The notes beneath the pieces were generated by a model. It did not search any database. It saw nothing but the letters and a program-made list of their open reading frames with translations, and was not told the DNA's origin. The position numbers were made by a program, and so were the translations under genes. Below, one piece after another: positions 7,420-18,451 of a stretch of 64,000 bases of DNA (positions are counted from its first letter, which is position 1; each line of letters begins with the position of its first letter). Origin of the DNA: Nitrosospira multiformis (GTDB taxonomy: Bacteria; Pseudomonadota; Gammaproteobacteria; Burkholderiales; Nitrosomonadaceae); contig NZ_QAOK01000002.1 of NCBI RefSeq assembly GCF_003050865.1, positions 1 to 64,000 on the forward strand. The letters run 5' to 3'.

Positions 7420-7530
7420 GCAGTTCGGGGCGCTGTAGGCAAAACAATGTAAGCCCAATGTAAGCCTCATGCTGCCTGAAAACTACTTTGAGAAAGTAAG
7501 CGGGTAAGATATTTCAAGCCGGATAGGCGC

Positions 7531-8922
7531 ATGCTAACACTGATAAATTCCTCTCCCCGCCACTGGGCGTTGTTCGCAGGTCCTCTGCTTGCTGCTGCCC
7601 TTGCTCTAGCAATGAGTTCATATGGTTGGGATGCCAAAGCCTGCTGGACCGGGGCAATCTCTGTTCTCTGCGTCGTCTGGTGGATCTTTGAGCCCATCCC
7701 CATTCCTGCCACGTCGATTATCCCGCTGGCGGTATTCCCCCTGGTAGGTGTAATGCCGCAGGAGAAGATAGCCGCCGCTTACGGCAGCGATCTGATTTTA
7801 CTGATGCTGGGCGGCTTCATGATTTCCGCAGCGATGGCGCGTTCGGGTTCGCACCGGCGGCTCGCACTGACACTCGTCAACGTTATCGGAGGACACAGCA
7901 GCCGGCGAATCGTGCTGGGTTTCATGTGCGCATGCGCCCTAGTCAGCATGTGGATTTCCAATACCGCAACAGCCGTGATGATGTTGCCCATTGCCCTCGC
8001 CGTAATCGATGAGAGCCAGGATAAAAATCTTGCTGCACCGCTGCTGCTGGCTATTGCCTACGGCTGCAGTATCGGTGGTCTTGGAACGCCGATCGGTACG
8101 CCCCCTAATCTGGTGTTCATGCAGCAGTACCGGATATTCACCGGCAATACAGTGAGTTTCACCGAGTGGATGAGCTGGGGCCTGCCAACCGTGCTGTTAC
8201 TGGTGCCGCTTGCGGGCTTTTGGCTCACACGCAACCTGAACTACCTAGGGGAACTGGTCATGCCTCCACCGGGACCGTGGCGGCCGGAAGAGCGACGCGT
8301 AATGATCGTTTTTGGCATTACCATCCTCGCCTGGCTGACCCGTACTGAGCCGTTTGGCGGATGGAGTACCTGGCTCGGCTTTGCGGAGGCTAACGACGCC
8401 GTGGTTGCCTTGATTGCCGTGGTGGTGATGTTTCTGGTTCCCAATGGACGTGGGAGCAGGCTGCTGGACTGGGAGTCCGCTGAGAAAGTGCCATGGGGCA
8501 CTCTCATTCTCTTCGCGGCAGGTATCACCATAGCGCAAGCCTTTGTCGAGTCCGGCCTGTCAAAGTTCGTTGCCCAGCAACTGGCAGTTCTTTCCGGCCT
8601 GCACCCCCTGGTCATTATCGCAGCCATTGCACTGGTGGTAACCTTTCTCACTGAGACTACCAGCAATACGGCAACCACAGTCCTGTTGATGCCGCTTCTC
8701 GCACCAGCGGCTATTGTAGCGGATGTTGACCCGAGCCTCTTGATGGTGCCAGCAGCGATGAGTGCAAGTTGCGCCTTCATGCTGCCTGTTGGAACTCCGC
8801 CCAATGCCATCGTTTTTGGCACCGGCCGCATCCCTATCACCTACATGGCAAGGGAAGGGTTGGTTCTTAATTTGATAGGTGCCGTGATAATTACTCTGGT
8901 TTGCTATTTTCTGGTTGCATAG
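7531..8922 (+). CDS. SLC13/DASS-family anion transporter
   Basis: A 463-residue, very hydrophobic protein of the divalent anion:Na+ symporter (DASS/SLC13) family. Both internally repeated halves show the signature: MWISNTATAVMMLPIAL in the first and TETTSNTATTVLLMPLL in the second, where the Ser-Asn-Thr motifs bind substrate and sodium. GLGTPIGTPPNLVF and LPVGTPPNAIVFG are the matching re-entrant segments. About eleven membrane helices are visible. Substrates of the family are dicarboxylates, citrate, phosphate or sulfate; which one applies cannot be decided. It is a single gene, convergent with the carboxypeptidase. Confidence 0.92.
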   Translation: MLTLINSSPRHWALFAGPLLAAALALAMSSYGWDAKACWTGAISVLCVVWWIFEPIPIPATSIIPLAVFPLVGVMPQEKIAAAYGSDLILLMLGGFMISAAMARSGSHRRLALTLVNVIGGHSSRRIVLGFMCACALVSMWISNTATAVMMLPIALAVIDESQDKNLAAPLLLAIAYGCSIGGLGTPIGTPPNLVFMQQYRIFTGNTVSFTEWMSWGLPTVLLLVPLAGFWLTRNLNYLGELVMPPPGPWRPEERRVMIVFGITILAWLTRTEPFGGWSTWLGFAEANDAVVALIAVVVMFLVPNGRGSRLLDWESAEKVPWGTLILFAAGITIAQAFVESGLSKFVAQQLAVLSGLHPLVIIAAIALVVTFLTETTSNTATTVLLMPLLAPAAIVADVDPSLLMVPAAMSASCAFMLPVGTPPNAIVFGTGRIPITYMAREGLVLNLIGAVIITLVCYFLVA

Positions 8923-9159
8923 CGCAAATATGCCGCCCCAAGGGGCTATAACGCTGGGTTCAGCGCTTGCGCGATTGCTTCATCAACCTGCACAGATCGC
9001 CGTATGTTCAAGTCATAGCCAGTTGGTGATGGCATGGTGCAATGTAGAGTGGGGACGGACTATAGTATCGTCAGTTTCCTGGTGTTTTTGACGCCTTGCC
9101 CGTCGAAGCGGAAAACCCTGAAGCCAGTGCGCCAGTCACTCTTGTCGCTGTGGAAGTCC

Positions 9160-10659
<1,500 letters not shown>

Positions 10660-10907
10660 GGCAGCATTGTCCTTTCTAAGTGAGAAGCGCCCCCGAAAAA
10701 TAAAAGCTTTTTTTCATGGGAATGAAAGATGAAATTACATGGAAATGGTTAAAGGCGCAATCGGGTAACGTGGCGTTCACCTGCCGTTATCTTGAATTTC
10801 TACAAAGTCTTACCTTTCTTTGCGGAACAAGGCATGGTGCTGATCCGTATCCTGACTGACCGAACTACGTTGTGACGGTCATCGAGTGACCATTCGCAAC
10901 CAGTATC

Positions 10908-12263
10908 CTAATCGGAAGATCGCAGGTCCCGCATGGGGAGGAAGCGTTGCAAAAAAGGTCGAGGGATGGTGGCAGTCACCTTCGTGCTGCCCGGTCTTGA
11001 CGTAATGGTCAACTGCCCGCCCGCTTCTTCCACGCGGGCTTTCATGTTATACAGGCCGAGGCCGCGCATCCGCTTGCATTCGGGGTCGCGTGCATCGAAG
11101 CCGATGCCGTTGTCCCATGCGGTGAGGCGCACGGCTCGCCTGTTCCCTGCCAGGCGCAGCACTGCCCTGCTGGCTTGGGAATGCTGCCTGATGTTCTTCA
11201 GGCATTCCTGGGCGAGACGATAGAAGGCAAGGGTGGTGGCGTCGGGAAGCCCTTCGACCGTGCCGCGGCTGCGGAAACGGACAAGGGTAGCGTCATTTTC
11301 CATGTCCTGCGCAAGCTGACGCAGCGCCGCCGCCAACCCAAGATCCCTGAGAACTATCGGGTGGAGGCCATGCGAGATTTCCCGCGTTTCCCGCAGGACA
11401 TCCTTCAGATCCTTCTCCAGATTCCGGAACACAGCTTGTGCCGGAACATAGGCCGGCGGCACGCCAGCCAGATGGATGAGGCCGACGCTCGCCTGCATCC
11501 TTGCAGCTGCGAGCCGCTGGCAGATGCCGTCGTGCAGTTCGCTCGACAGCCGTGCGCGTTCCGTTTCCTCCGCCTCGCGCCGCCCCCGGATATTGAGCAT
11601 CAGGCCAAAAAAAATGATCGCCGCCATTCCCAGAAAGGCGATGCTCCCTATCCAGCGCATGGTGGCGAGGTTGTTGCCGATCACCTGCGTGTCCACCTTT
11701 TCGAGCACGTATTCCACATCTTCGAGATAGATGCCGGTACAGAGAAACCATCCCCACTTTGGCAGTGGCGTGACATAGGTGAGCTTGAGAGCGGACTTTC
11801 CCGTGGAGGGCTTTTCGATGACATATCTGACGAAGCCGCCACCCTCGTGCCCACGCGCGATGAGGTGCCGGACATGAGGAAATCCGTTCTTGTCGCGATA
11901 GTCGAGCCGGTTCGTGCCAACCCGCTCGGGGGTGTGCGGATGCACGAGCAGGTTCCCTTGCAGGTCGTACAAGAAAAAATAGCCATCGTCCCCGTAATTC
12001 ATGCGGGCGAGAATGGCTTTGGCTTCCGCTTTCGTTGCGTCGTCCATGCGGCCCGAGTCATAAAGAGGGGCGATGGCATACTGCGCCAGCAGCAGGTAGT
12101 TTTTGAGTTCGGCTTCCTTGCTGGCGAGATACGCCGGTTCGATGACTTCGCGCTGCTCCTTCGCCAGTTCGATCGACTGGGTGTTGACGGCAATGGCCAG
12201 TGCCACGAGCGCCAGAACCAGTGGCGCAAGGGCCAGCAGGATGATTTTTTTTCGTAGCTTCAC
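10908..12263 (-). CDS. Cache-domain sensor histidine kinase (kinase 1)
   Basis: A 451-residue membrane histidine kinase of the NarL-type (HisKA_3) class. I choose the GTG at 12263 because the paralog at 14344 starts at the same point (KLRKKIILLALAPL); a longer frame reaches 12419. Order: membrane helix (10-30), single Cache sensor with YGDDGYFFLYDLQGNLLVHP, second membrane helix (about 205-225), phosphoacceptor ELHDGICQRLAAAR (His about 244), then an ATPase with RLAQECLKNIRQHS (N box), WDNGIGFDA and LGLYNMKARVEEAGG. The Cache pattern suggests sensing of a small organic ligand outside the cytoplasm. It follows the regulator gene, so this locus has two kinases around one regulator. Confidence 0.92.
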   Translation of the reverse strand: MKLRKKIILLALAPLVLALVALAIAVNTQSIELAKEQREVIEPAYLASKEAELKNYLLLAQYAIAPLYDSGRMDDATKAEAKAILARMNYGDDGYFFLYDLQGNLLVHPHTPERVGTNRLDYRDKNGFPHVRHLIARGHEGGGFVRYVIEKPSTGKSALKLTYVTPLPKWGWFLCTGIYLEDVEYVLEKVDTQVIGNNLATMRWIGSIAFLGMAAIIFFGLMLNIRGRREAEETERARLSSELHDGICQRLAAARMQASVGLIHLAGVPPAYVPAQAVFRNLEKDLKDVLRETREISHGLHPIVLRDLGLAAALRQLAQDMENDATLVRFRSRGTVEGLPDATTLAFYRLAQECLKNIRQHSQASRAVLRLAGNRRAVRLTAWDNGIGFDARDPECKRMRGLGLYNMKARVEEAGGQLTITSRPGSTKVTATIPRPFLQRFLPMRDLRSSD

Positions 12264-12363
12264 GACCGCTCGGCCGATAGGCGAAGGTTCAGGCAGGGGA
12301 GCAGGGAAGGATGAGAATGGGCTGAAACGCCACGGCTGTCTCTGCTGCCTGTGATGAGGCAAA

Positions 12364-13008
12364 TCATTCCGACGGATACTCAGGGCAGCGCTGCCGGTAT
12401 TCCACCCCCAAGATGACAAGCAGATTGGGATTGCTCGTCTGCTCTTTCGGGAGGACCGACTTCAACTTTTGCCAGATATTGTGCCTGTGGGTATTCACGG
12501 TGGCCTCGACGATACCCATGCTGGCCGCGATCCTGGCGGTATCGTATTCGCGATGACCGGTGAGCCACAGCACCCGCCGTTCCACCGAGGTAAGCAACGT
12601 TTCAGGCCGAAAGTCATCAGGAATAACGGTTATCTTGTTAGCGACCTTATGAATTGCGTTAAAGATATACTGCGGTTCAGCATCCTTTATCACGTAACCA
12701 TTGGCTCCTGCCGCCATTGCCCGGCGGATGTACGCGTCCCCATCATGTATCGTGAGCATGATTATGAAGAGCCACGGATAACGGGCCCGCAGCCGGGAGG
12801 CCAGTTCGATGCCGTCCGTGCCCGGCATGTTGATATCCAGCAGCACGAGGTCTATGGCCGTTTTCTCCAGAAGACCCGCTGCTTCCTTTGCATTCCCGGC
12901 TTCCGCCATGACCCTGAAGGAGACCTGGGTTTCGAGCAGCGAACGGATGCCGTGACGGACTAAGGGGTGATCGTCCACGATCAGTATTTTAACGGGGAGG
13001 TTGGGCAT
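12364..13008 (-). CDS. NarL/FixJ-family response regulator
   Basis: A 214-residue regulator. The receiver domain has the acidic pair VDDHPLVRHG at 12-13, the phosphoacceptor Asp in LVLLDINMPG at about residue 58, and the conserved Lys in GYVIKDAE. The C-terminal LuxR-type helix-turn-helix is SVERRVLWLTGHREYDTARIA, ASMGIVEATVNTHRHNIWQKL. The ATG overlaps the end of the upstream kinase 2 gene by 20 bases, implying translational coupling, and kinase 1 begins about 100 bases downstream. It presumably receives phosphate from either or both kinases. No DNA target is evident. Confidence 0.93.
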   Translation of the reverse strand: MPNLPVKILIVDDHPLVRHGIRSLLETQVSFRVMAEAGNAKEAAGLLEKTAIDLVLLDINMPGTDGIELASRLRARYPWLFIIMLTIHDGDAYIRRAMAAGANGYVIKDAEPQYIFNAIHKVANKITVIPDDFRPETLLTSVERRVLWLTGHREYDTARIAASMGIVEATVNTHRHNIWQKLKSVLPKEQTSNPNLLVILGVEYRQRCPEYPSE

Positions 13009-14344
13009 GGTTTCCAGGTATCAGTTGTTGTAAAAAAGGTCGGGGAATGGTGGCAGTGACTTTCGTGCCACCCGGTCTTGACGTAATGGTGAGCCGCCCG
13101 CCTGCTTCTTCCACGCGGGCTTTCATGTTGCGCAGGCCGGCACCTGGGGTGCGTCCGCCCTCCAGGTGGTCCGGATCGAAGCCTGTGCCATTGTCCCATA
13201 CGGTGAGCCGCATGGCGCACCTGTTCCCTGTCAGGCGCAGCAATGCCCTGCTGGCGAGGGAATGCTGCCTGATGTTCTTCAGGCATTCCTGGGCGAGACG
13301 ATAGAAGACAAGGCTCGTGTCCGCGTGAAGCTCTTCGGCCGGGCCGTGCCTACGGAAGCGGATGGCGATGCTGTCATTTTCCATGTCCTGCGCGAGCCGC
13401 TGCAACGCTGCCGGCAGCCCGAGGTCCTTGAGGATCATGGGGTGCAGGCCATGGGAGATTTCCCGCATCTCCCGCAGGACATCCTTCAGATCCTTATCCA
13501 GATCCTGGAACGTGGATTGTGCCGGAGCATAGGCCGGCGGTATGCCCGCCAGCTGGATGAGGCCGGCGCTCGCCTGGAAGCGGGCGGCCGCGAGCCGCTG
13601 GCAGATGCCTTCATGCAGTTCGCTCGATAACCAGGCGCGCTCCTTTTCCTGCGCCTCGCGCCGGCCCCGGATGTTGAGCATCAGGCCGCAGACGATGATG
13701 ATGGTCATGCCCAGCGACGCAGTCACGCCGATCCACAGCAGGGTATCGTAGTTGTTAATAGCCACCTGTTCGTCCACCTTCGCCAGCACGCCGTGGACAT
13801 CGTCCAGGTAGATGCCCGTTCCCAGCACCCACTCCCAGTTGGGCAGAAGAACGGCATAGGTGAGCTTGGTGGCGGGCTTGCCGGTGGAAGGTTTTTCCGT
13901 CGCGTACTGGACAAATCCGCCCCCTTCGCGCGCCTTCCTGATGAGCATCTCAACGGTCGGGTAGCCATTGATGTCGCGGTAATCCCAGCGGTTAACTCCG
14001 ATCAGTTCCGGCTTGCGCGAATGCACGAGCAGTGTCCCGTGCAGGCTGTAGACGAAGAAATAGCCGTTCTCTCCATAATCCAGCCGGTGCAGGATCGCCT
14101 TTGCCTCCGACAAAGCCGCTTCATCCGCGCGGCCTGAATCATGCAGCGGTGCCACGGCATGCCGCGCCAGCGTGAGGTAGCTCCTGAGCTCGTCCTGTTT
14201 GCTGGCGAGATACGCGGGTTCGATCACATCACGCTGCTCCCTGGCCAGTCCGGCCGACTGGTGATTGACCATGATGGCGACTGTGGAGAGCACCAGCAGG
14301 AGCGGCGCCAGGGCCAGCAGAATGAGTTTTCGCCGGAGTTTCAT
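12989..14344 (-). CDS. Cache-domain sensor histidine kinase (kinase 2, paralog)
   Basis: A 451-residue paralog of the kinase at 10908-12263, same length and order: membrane helix 10-29, Cache domain with YGENGYFFVYSLHGTLLVHS, helix 200-224, phosphoacceptor SSELHEGICQRLAAAR with His 244, N box RLAQECLKNIRQHS, WDNGTGFDP, then GAGLRNMKARVEEAGG. Position 245 after the His is Glu here and Asp in kinase 1. The C-terminal halves are much more alike than the sensor halves, as expected for a duplication with sensor divergence. It is the first gene of the minus-strand kinase-regulator-kinase unit; its 3' end overlaps the regulator. Confidence 0.93.
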   Translation of the reverse strand: MKLRRKLILLALAPLLLVLSTVAIMVNHQSAGLAREQRDVIEPAYLASKQDELRSYLTLARHAVAPLHDSGRADEAALSEAKAILHRLDYGENGYFFVYSLHGTLLVHSRKPELIGVNRWDYRDINGYPTVEMLIRKAREGGGFVQYATEKPSTGKPATKLTYAVLLPNWEWVLGTGIYLDDVHGVLAKVDEQVAINNYDTLLWIGVTASLGMTIIIVCGLMLNIRGRREAQEKERAWLSSELHEGICQRLAAARFQASAGLIQLAGIPPAYAPAQSTFQDLDKDLKDVLREMREISHGLHPMILKDLGLPAALQRLAQDMENDSIAIRFRRHGPAEELHADTSLVFYRLAQECLKNIRQHSLASRALLRLTGNRCAMRLTVWDNGTGFDPDHLEGGRTPGAGLRNMKARVEEAGGRLTITSRPGGTKVTATIPRPFLQQLIPGNHAQPPR

Positions 14345-14409
14345 GGTTCCATTATGCGTGAGCCCGGCGCATGCGCATCCATAGCCCTGCGTAGATGAGC
14401 TACATACAT

Positions 14410-14590
14410 TTACGTTTTTCCTTATTTTTCGTTATCTGTATTGCCGGAAAACCGGTTTCCCTCTCATTGGCGGCACCAGCTGGATGTCGCCAAGCGATAC
14501 ATAATTCTGCGTAGCTGGCGTACGTATTTCTGCTCTTTCCCGGGCATTCGTTCAGGCGCAACCTAATACCTCAATCTGAGCCATGGATGC
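14410..14590 (-). repeat. Repeat partner of 4980-5166
   Basis: About 175 bases are homologous to 4985-5166, in the same orientation, including TACGTACGCCAGCTACG on the minus strand. Translation shows ERMPGKEQKYVRQLRRI in one frame, with frame breaks different from the other copy. The Cys-rich tail of the 4.9 kb copy is not present here. It is non-functional as it stands. Confidence 0.6.
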
Positions 14591-14651
14591 ATTTGTCGAA
14601 ACTGACGACTCAAATCGGATGAGACAACTCTCAATTCTAAAGGAGAACTCT

Positions 14652-14702
14652 ATGGCTCAGCTACTAGAGGGAAGCATCCTCCGATCCCTACCGAAGAACT
14701 GA
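14652..14702 (+). CDS. Possible 16-residue leader ORF before the Crp/Fnr gene
   Basis: A short frame, MAQLLEGSILRSLPKN, has a good AAAGGAG site seven bases before its ATG and ends 28 bases before the Crp/Fnr frame. It could be a leader peptide or chance. No homology can be judged at this length. Confidence 0.2.
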   Translation: MAQLLEGSILRSLPKN

Positions 14703-14730
14703 ATCTGTATCTCACTGTTACGCTCATACA

Positions 14731-15555
14731 ATGTTTGAAAATCCATCAAGGACTGCGTCAATCGAAGAGCTGGCAACATCAGGCAGTTGCCAGGCCGGCC
14801 ACGGCGGTAGCGTACTCAAGGATTCAAAAAAGCAAGAGTTGGGAATGGCCGCGGTAAATACATCAGCTGAACGAGGCGGCGCGTCACTTGCAGGTATCAA
14901 AGAACTTCAAAATCTGTCAGTTGCGGAGTTGGAAGCAGTGGCTGGCTGTTGCCGCTTGCACAGATATTCCGCAGGGAAAGTCATTGATAGGCATCAGGAT
15001 GACACGAATAGTACTTTTTTTATTGTGGAAGGCATGATACGGGTTACCTATAATTCCCGGGAAGGTCATGAGGTTATTTTGTGCGACTTATCGAGCGGAG
15101 ACATATTTGGAGAGCTGGCGGCAATTGACGGTCATGCCCGCTCGGCAACTGTGACTGCTAAAAAAGATTCAGTGGTGGCCTCCCTGCCGACACAATCTTT
15201 TCTGGATCTCATTTATTCCAACAAGGAAATATATTTAGCTGTTCTAAAGCGATTGACAAGCCAGGTAAGGCATCTTATAGACCGGGTTTATGGACTTAGC
15301 GCACTGAAAGTTCCGAACCGTATTCGTGCGGAGCTTCTGCGCCTTGCGAAAACGCATTCAGCAGCACCAAATCGGGGCCTAATCTCCCCGGTACCAACTC
15401 ACGCGGAGATAGCCAGCCGTCTCAACACCCATCGTGAGACCGTAACTCGCGAATTGAATGCATTAGCCAGAAAAAAGATGATAGCCCGGACAGGACGTGA
15501 TCTGCACATTCTTGATATGGCCGGCCTTGGACAAATGGTAAATGGTAATGATTGA
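14731..15555 (+). CDS. Crp/Fnr-family transcriptional regulator
   Basis: A regulator of 274 residues from the first ATG, or 236 from the ATG at 14845, which is closer to the usual family size. The cNMP-binding-like barrel contains FFIVEGMIRVTYNSREGHEVIL and the loop GDIFGELAAIDGHARSATVTA, which corresponds to the phosphate-binding cassette of Crp. A long dimer helix and a winged helix follow, with recognition segment SRLNTHRETVTRELNAL: the R-E--TRE pattern of Crp-type DNA recognition. No Fnr-type Cys cluster is present. A perfect Crp-like palindrome precedes the RTX gene at 21303, making the neighbouring secretion operon a plausible target. Confidence 0.9.
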   Translation: MFENPSRTASIEELATSGSCQAGHGGSVLKDSKKQELGMAAVNTSAERGGASLAGIKELQNLSVAELEAVAGCCRLHRYSAGKVIDRHQDDTNSTFFIVEGMIRVTYNSREGHEVILCDLSSGDIFGELAAIDGHARSATVTAKKDSVVASLPTQSFLDLIYSNKEIYLAVLKRLTSQVRHLIDRVYGLSALKVPNRIRAELLRLAKTHSAAPNRGLISPVPTHAEIASRLNTHRETVTRELNALARKKMIARTGRDLHILDMAGLGQMVNGND

Positions 15556-15587
15556 AGCGATACGCCGTTCTTTCCGCTAGCTAGATC

Positions 15588-15650
15588 GCCTCCCGCCTCC
15601 CGCCTCCTGCCTTCCACCTCCTGCCTTCCACCTCCTGCCTTCCACCTCCC
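15588..15650. repeat. Tandem repeat, CCTGCCTTCCACCT units
   Basis: Three near-identical 14-base units (CTGCCTTCCACCTC) preceded by shorter CGCCTCC units, filling the gap between the Crp/Fnr stop and the tolC-like stop. It is pyrimidine-rich on the plus strand and separates two convergent genes. Confidence 0.85.
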
Positions 15651-15651
15651 T

Positions 15652-17070
15652 TTACCTGGAAGTATACGTAATCGAGCCATCAGCCCTTTCCATTTTGTTT
15701 CGCGTGGTTAACGCCACATCTATTGATACCGGGGAGGTATCGCTGGAGGTGAAATAGGTCCCGATATCGTGCAAATCGCTGATCCCGACTATTCCTGCGG
15801 CCTTCCGTAACCGAAGATAGGCAAGCAGATAGCCATAACGCGCCTCAGCCAGATCCCGTTTTGCTTCAAATAACCGCTGTTGGGCATTAAGGAAATCGAG
15901 ATTGGTTCGCACCCCGCCCTTGATGCTTTTCATGGTGGCTTCCACCAGAAAGCTTGCTGAATCGACAGATTTTACCAGGGCGGCAATACGAGAAGTGCTC
16001 GTCAAAGCAAGATTGAACTGTTTACGCAATTCCACGGTTATTTGATTCGTTTTTGTCTCCAGATCGGCTTTCGCTTTTTCGTAGCTGGATTTTGCCTGGT
16101 TCGTCATGGCACTGACGTTGCCACCGGAATACAAAGGCAAGCTTACTTGCACGCCTATGCTTTGCGTAAGCGCATCGATGCCAACCAGGAGAGGGTTATC
16201 GGATTTGTTGCGCGTGACCGCTGCCACAGCTTCCACCCGCGGGAAGTGGCCTGCCTGCTGCTTGTTAATCTCCTCCCGGGCCACGTCTACCGCGTGCCGC
16301 CGGGTGGCAATCTCGGGATTATTTTCCAGGGCAATTTCCTTCCAGTCGTCAAATCGTCCCGGCTGCAGCGGTTTGACCTGAAAATCATCCGATAGTGGAT
16401 CAAGTTCCGTGACTTCCTCACCCATGATGGAGGCCAGCACATCGCGCGCGTTTGCGAGACTGTCCTGCGCTTCGAGTACCTGGGCTTCAGCGAGATCATG
16501 TCTTGCCTGTGTTTCCAGGGCATCAGTTTTTGTACCTTCACCTTTTTCCAGCATGCGTTCGTTTGCCCGGCGCTGCTCCTCCAGGGCTGTCCGTTGTGCA
16601 GTGACTAGCGCCAACTGATCTTCGGCATACTTCACATTAATATAGGCGCCTACAAGGCGCAGGATAAGCTCCTGACCCTGGTTGGAGAATTCGGCGTTGC
16701 TCTGGTTCGTTTTTGAAACCCCCTGTTTATAGCCGGCGAACGCTCCCAGGTTGATAAGAGGCTGTCTTAGCTGAACCATAGCTGTTTGACTTTCATAGCT
16801 TCGTTGGAGGCTGATGGCCTGGCGGGTGAAATCCTGTTGGTTCTGGTTTATCGCAAAACTTGCGGAGAGGGAGGGGAGCAAGGCGGACCGTCCAATCGCC
16901 GCGAATTCCTGGCCCGCCCTGTTTTCGTGAATCGCCGCCTGATAAGCGGAGTCGTTCGCCAAAGCTGTTTCGTAAACCTGGACCAACCCTGCTGCCAATG
17001 CCTGCTTCGGTGGAAACAGCGCTAGCAGGCCAAGGACTGGAATAATCAGACGGTGGGCTCGAACAGGCAT
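15652..17070 (-). CDS. TolC-family outer membrane protein of a type I secretion system
   Basis: A 472-residue outer-membrane channel protein with a signal peptide (LIIPVLGLLALFPPKQALA, cleavage after ALA). The mature protein has the duplicated TolC helix pattern: LVQVYETALANDSAYQAA at the front, ALEEQRRANERMLEKGEGTKTD in the first half, then FLNAQQRLFEAKRDLAEARYG in the second, where NAQ--L--A--DL-EARY is the strongest family landmark. It is the last gene of the minus-strand secretion operon; its start is one base after the HlyD-like stop. It would form the exit duct for the RTX cargo. Confidence 0.93.
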   Translation of the reverse strand: MPVRAHRLIIPVLGLLALFPPKQALAAGLVQVYETALANDSAYQAAIHENRAGQEFAAIGRSALLPSLSASFAINQNQQDFTRQAISLQRSYESQTAMVQLRQPLINLGAFAGYKQGVSKTNQSNAEFSNQGQELILRLVGAYINVKYAEDQLALVTAQRTALEEQRRANERMLEKGEGTKTDALETQARHDLAEAQVLEAQDSLANARDVLASIMGEEVTELDPLSDDFQVKPLQPGRFDDWKEIALENNPEIATRRHAVDVAREEINKQQAGHFPRVEAVAAVTRNKSDNPLLVGIDALTQSIGVQVSLPLYSGGNVSAMTNQAKSSYEKAKADLETKTNQITVELRKQFNLALTSTSRIAALVKSVDSASFLVEATMKSIKGGVRTNLDFLNAQQRLFEAKRDLAEARYGYLLAYLRLRKAAGIVGISDLHDIGTYFTSSDTSPVSIDVALTTRNKMERADGSITYTSR

Positions 17071-17071
17071 T

Positions 17072-18424
17072 CTAATCCTCCGTCATGGCCATTTTTAAAT
17101 GGTCCAGTATCGGCTTCAGGATGTAGTTCATCATCGTACGCTCACCCGTCTTCACGAACAGATCAACTGGCATTCCCGGCCTGATCTGCAAGTCGGCGAT
17201 CATTTTTATCCCTTCAGGCGCCACCCTGGCATGCAGTTTGTAGTAGGCCTCTCCCGTGTTTTCGTCAACAAAGCGATCCGCAGACACCTGAGTCACTATT
17301 CCTGGTATATGAGGCGTTAGATTGCGATTGAATGCGGTAAATATAAGTTCCACGGGAAGATCGGGATGAACTTTATCGATCAGATGCACTGGCAGGCGAC
17401 CTTCAACCATCAATGGATCATCTCGGGGTACAATGTCCATCATCTTAAAACCCGGGGCGATTACACCGCCCCGGGTGAAGACGTTCAAGCCGACTACCGT
17501 GCCATCCACAGGCGCTTTGACCAGCACGTTTGCGAGGTCATGATCCAGACCGCTTAGCTTGTGAGCAAGCGCCTCCGCTTCTTTTTGCACATCCGACAAC
17601 TGGGAGCGCACTTCCTTCTGGTATTCCTGCTGACGCTGGATCCGGCGCAACTTCAATTCGGCAATTTGCCGCTGTCCACGACCTATGTTGCCAATGTCTT
17701 CAGAAATCGCTCCCCTGATCTGGACATACATCCGCTCCAGTTCCAGCAATCGATTGCGCGCCACGTAACCTTCGGAGGCCAGATCACGCATCCCACCCAA
17801 CTGCTCCTGTAAAAATTCCAGTTGCTGTTTTTTATTATCCCGTGATTCCTCCAGACCGCTGGTTTGCAACTTCAGGCCGGTAATACTCTCATCCATTGCG
17901 GACAACTCGCTCTGTATTCCCAATAGCCGGGAGCTGAACAGATGCTGCTGCATGGCGATATAGTTGGCAACAACCGGATCGTTTTTCATCTTTCCCAGCT
18001 CCATGGGAAAAACAATGGCCTTTTTCCCATCACGCTCAGCAATCAAGCGAGCTTCTGCTGCACGCGCAGCAAAGTATTGGACCCGCATCGTCTCGGCGTT
18101 AGCTTTAACCTGCACGCTATTCATGCGAACCAGTACGGTCTCCGCTTCAACCACATCTCCTTCTCTCACGAGGATGTCTTCAATCGTTCCCCCCGCTTGA
18201 TGCTGAATTGCTTTCCTGTTGGTCGCTACCGTAACAGTCCCGCTAAGCGGCACCCCTTTATCGAGCGGAGCCAATGAACTCCACAATAAAAAACCTCCGA
18301 TCCCCGCGATGACGATTCCCCAGCCGAGGCGGATGTACCGGACAGCATCGCTGTCTATTCCTGGAAGGGGCGATTCCTGGGGACCGCCATAGCTACTGCC
18401 GCTGCTCTGCAATTTCATCTGCAT
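17072..18424 (-). CDS. HlyD-family membrane fusion protein of a type I secretion system
   Basis: A 450-residue periplasmic adaptor. A membrane helix (WGIVIAGIGGFLLWSSLAPL) at about residues 34-53 is followed by the first lipoyl half (GTVTVATNRKAIQHQAGGTI), a long coiled-coil hairpin rich in Gln, Leu and Glu, and the second lipoyl half with LVKAPVDGTVVGLNVFTRGGVI. The barrel domain and the C-terminal GMPVDLFVKTGERTMMNYIL are typical of the PrtE/HlyD class. The gene lies 27 bases after the ABC gene and directly before the TolC-like gene. Confidence 0.94.
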   Translation of the reverse strand: MQMKLQSSGSSYGGPQESPLPGIDSDAVRYIRLGWGIVIAGIGGFLLWSSLAPLDKGVPLSGTVTVATNRKAIQHQAGGTIEDILVREGDVVEAETVLVRMNSVQVKANAETMRVQYFAARAAEARLIAERDGKKAIVFPMELGKMKNDPVVANYIAMQQHLFSSRLLGIQSELSAMDESITGLKLQTSGLEESRDNKKQQLEFLQEQLGGMRDLASEGYVARNRLLELERMYVQIRGAISEDIGNIGRGQRQIAELKLRRIQRQQEYQKEVRSQLSDVQKEAEALAHKLSGLDHDLANVLVKAPVDGTVVGLNVFTRGGVIAPGFKMMDIVPRDDPLMVEGRLPVHLIDKVHPDLPVELIFTAFNRNLTPHIPGIVTQVSADRFVDENTGEAYYKLHARVAPEGIKMIADLQIRPGMPVDLFVKTGERTMMNYILKPILDHLKMAMTED

Positions 18425-18451
18425 TTCATCCCTCCTACGATCTCATGCTCT

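Noticed and set aside
11175-12257. A 360-codon plus-strand frame opposite kinase 1
   Set aside because: It is the antisense shadow of the histidine kinase, without motifs of its own.
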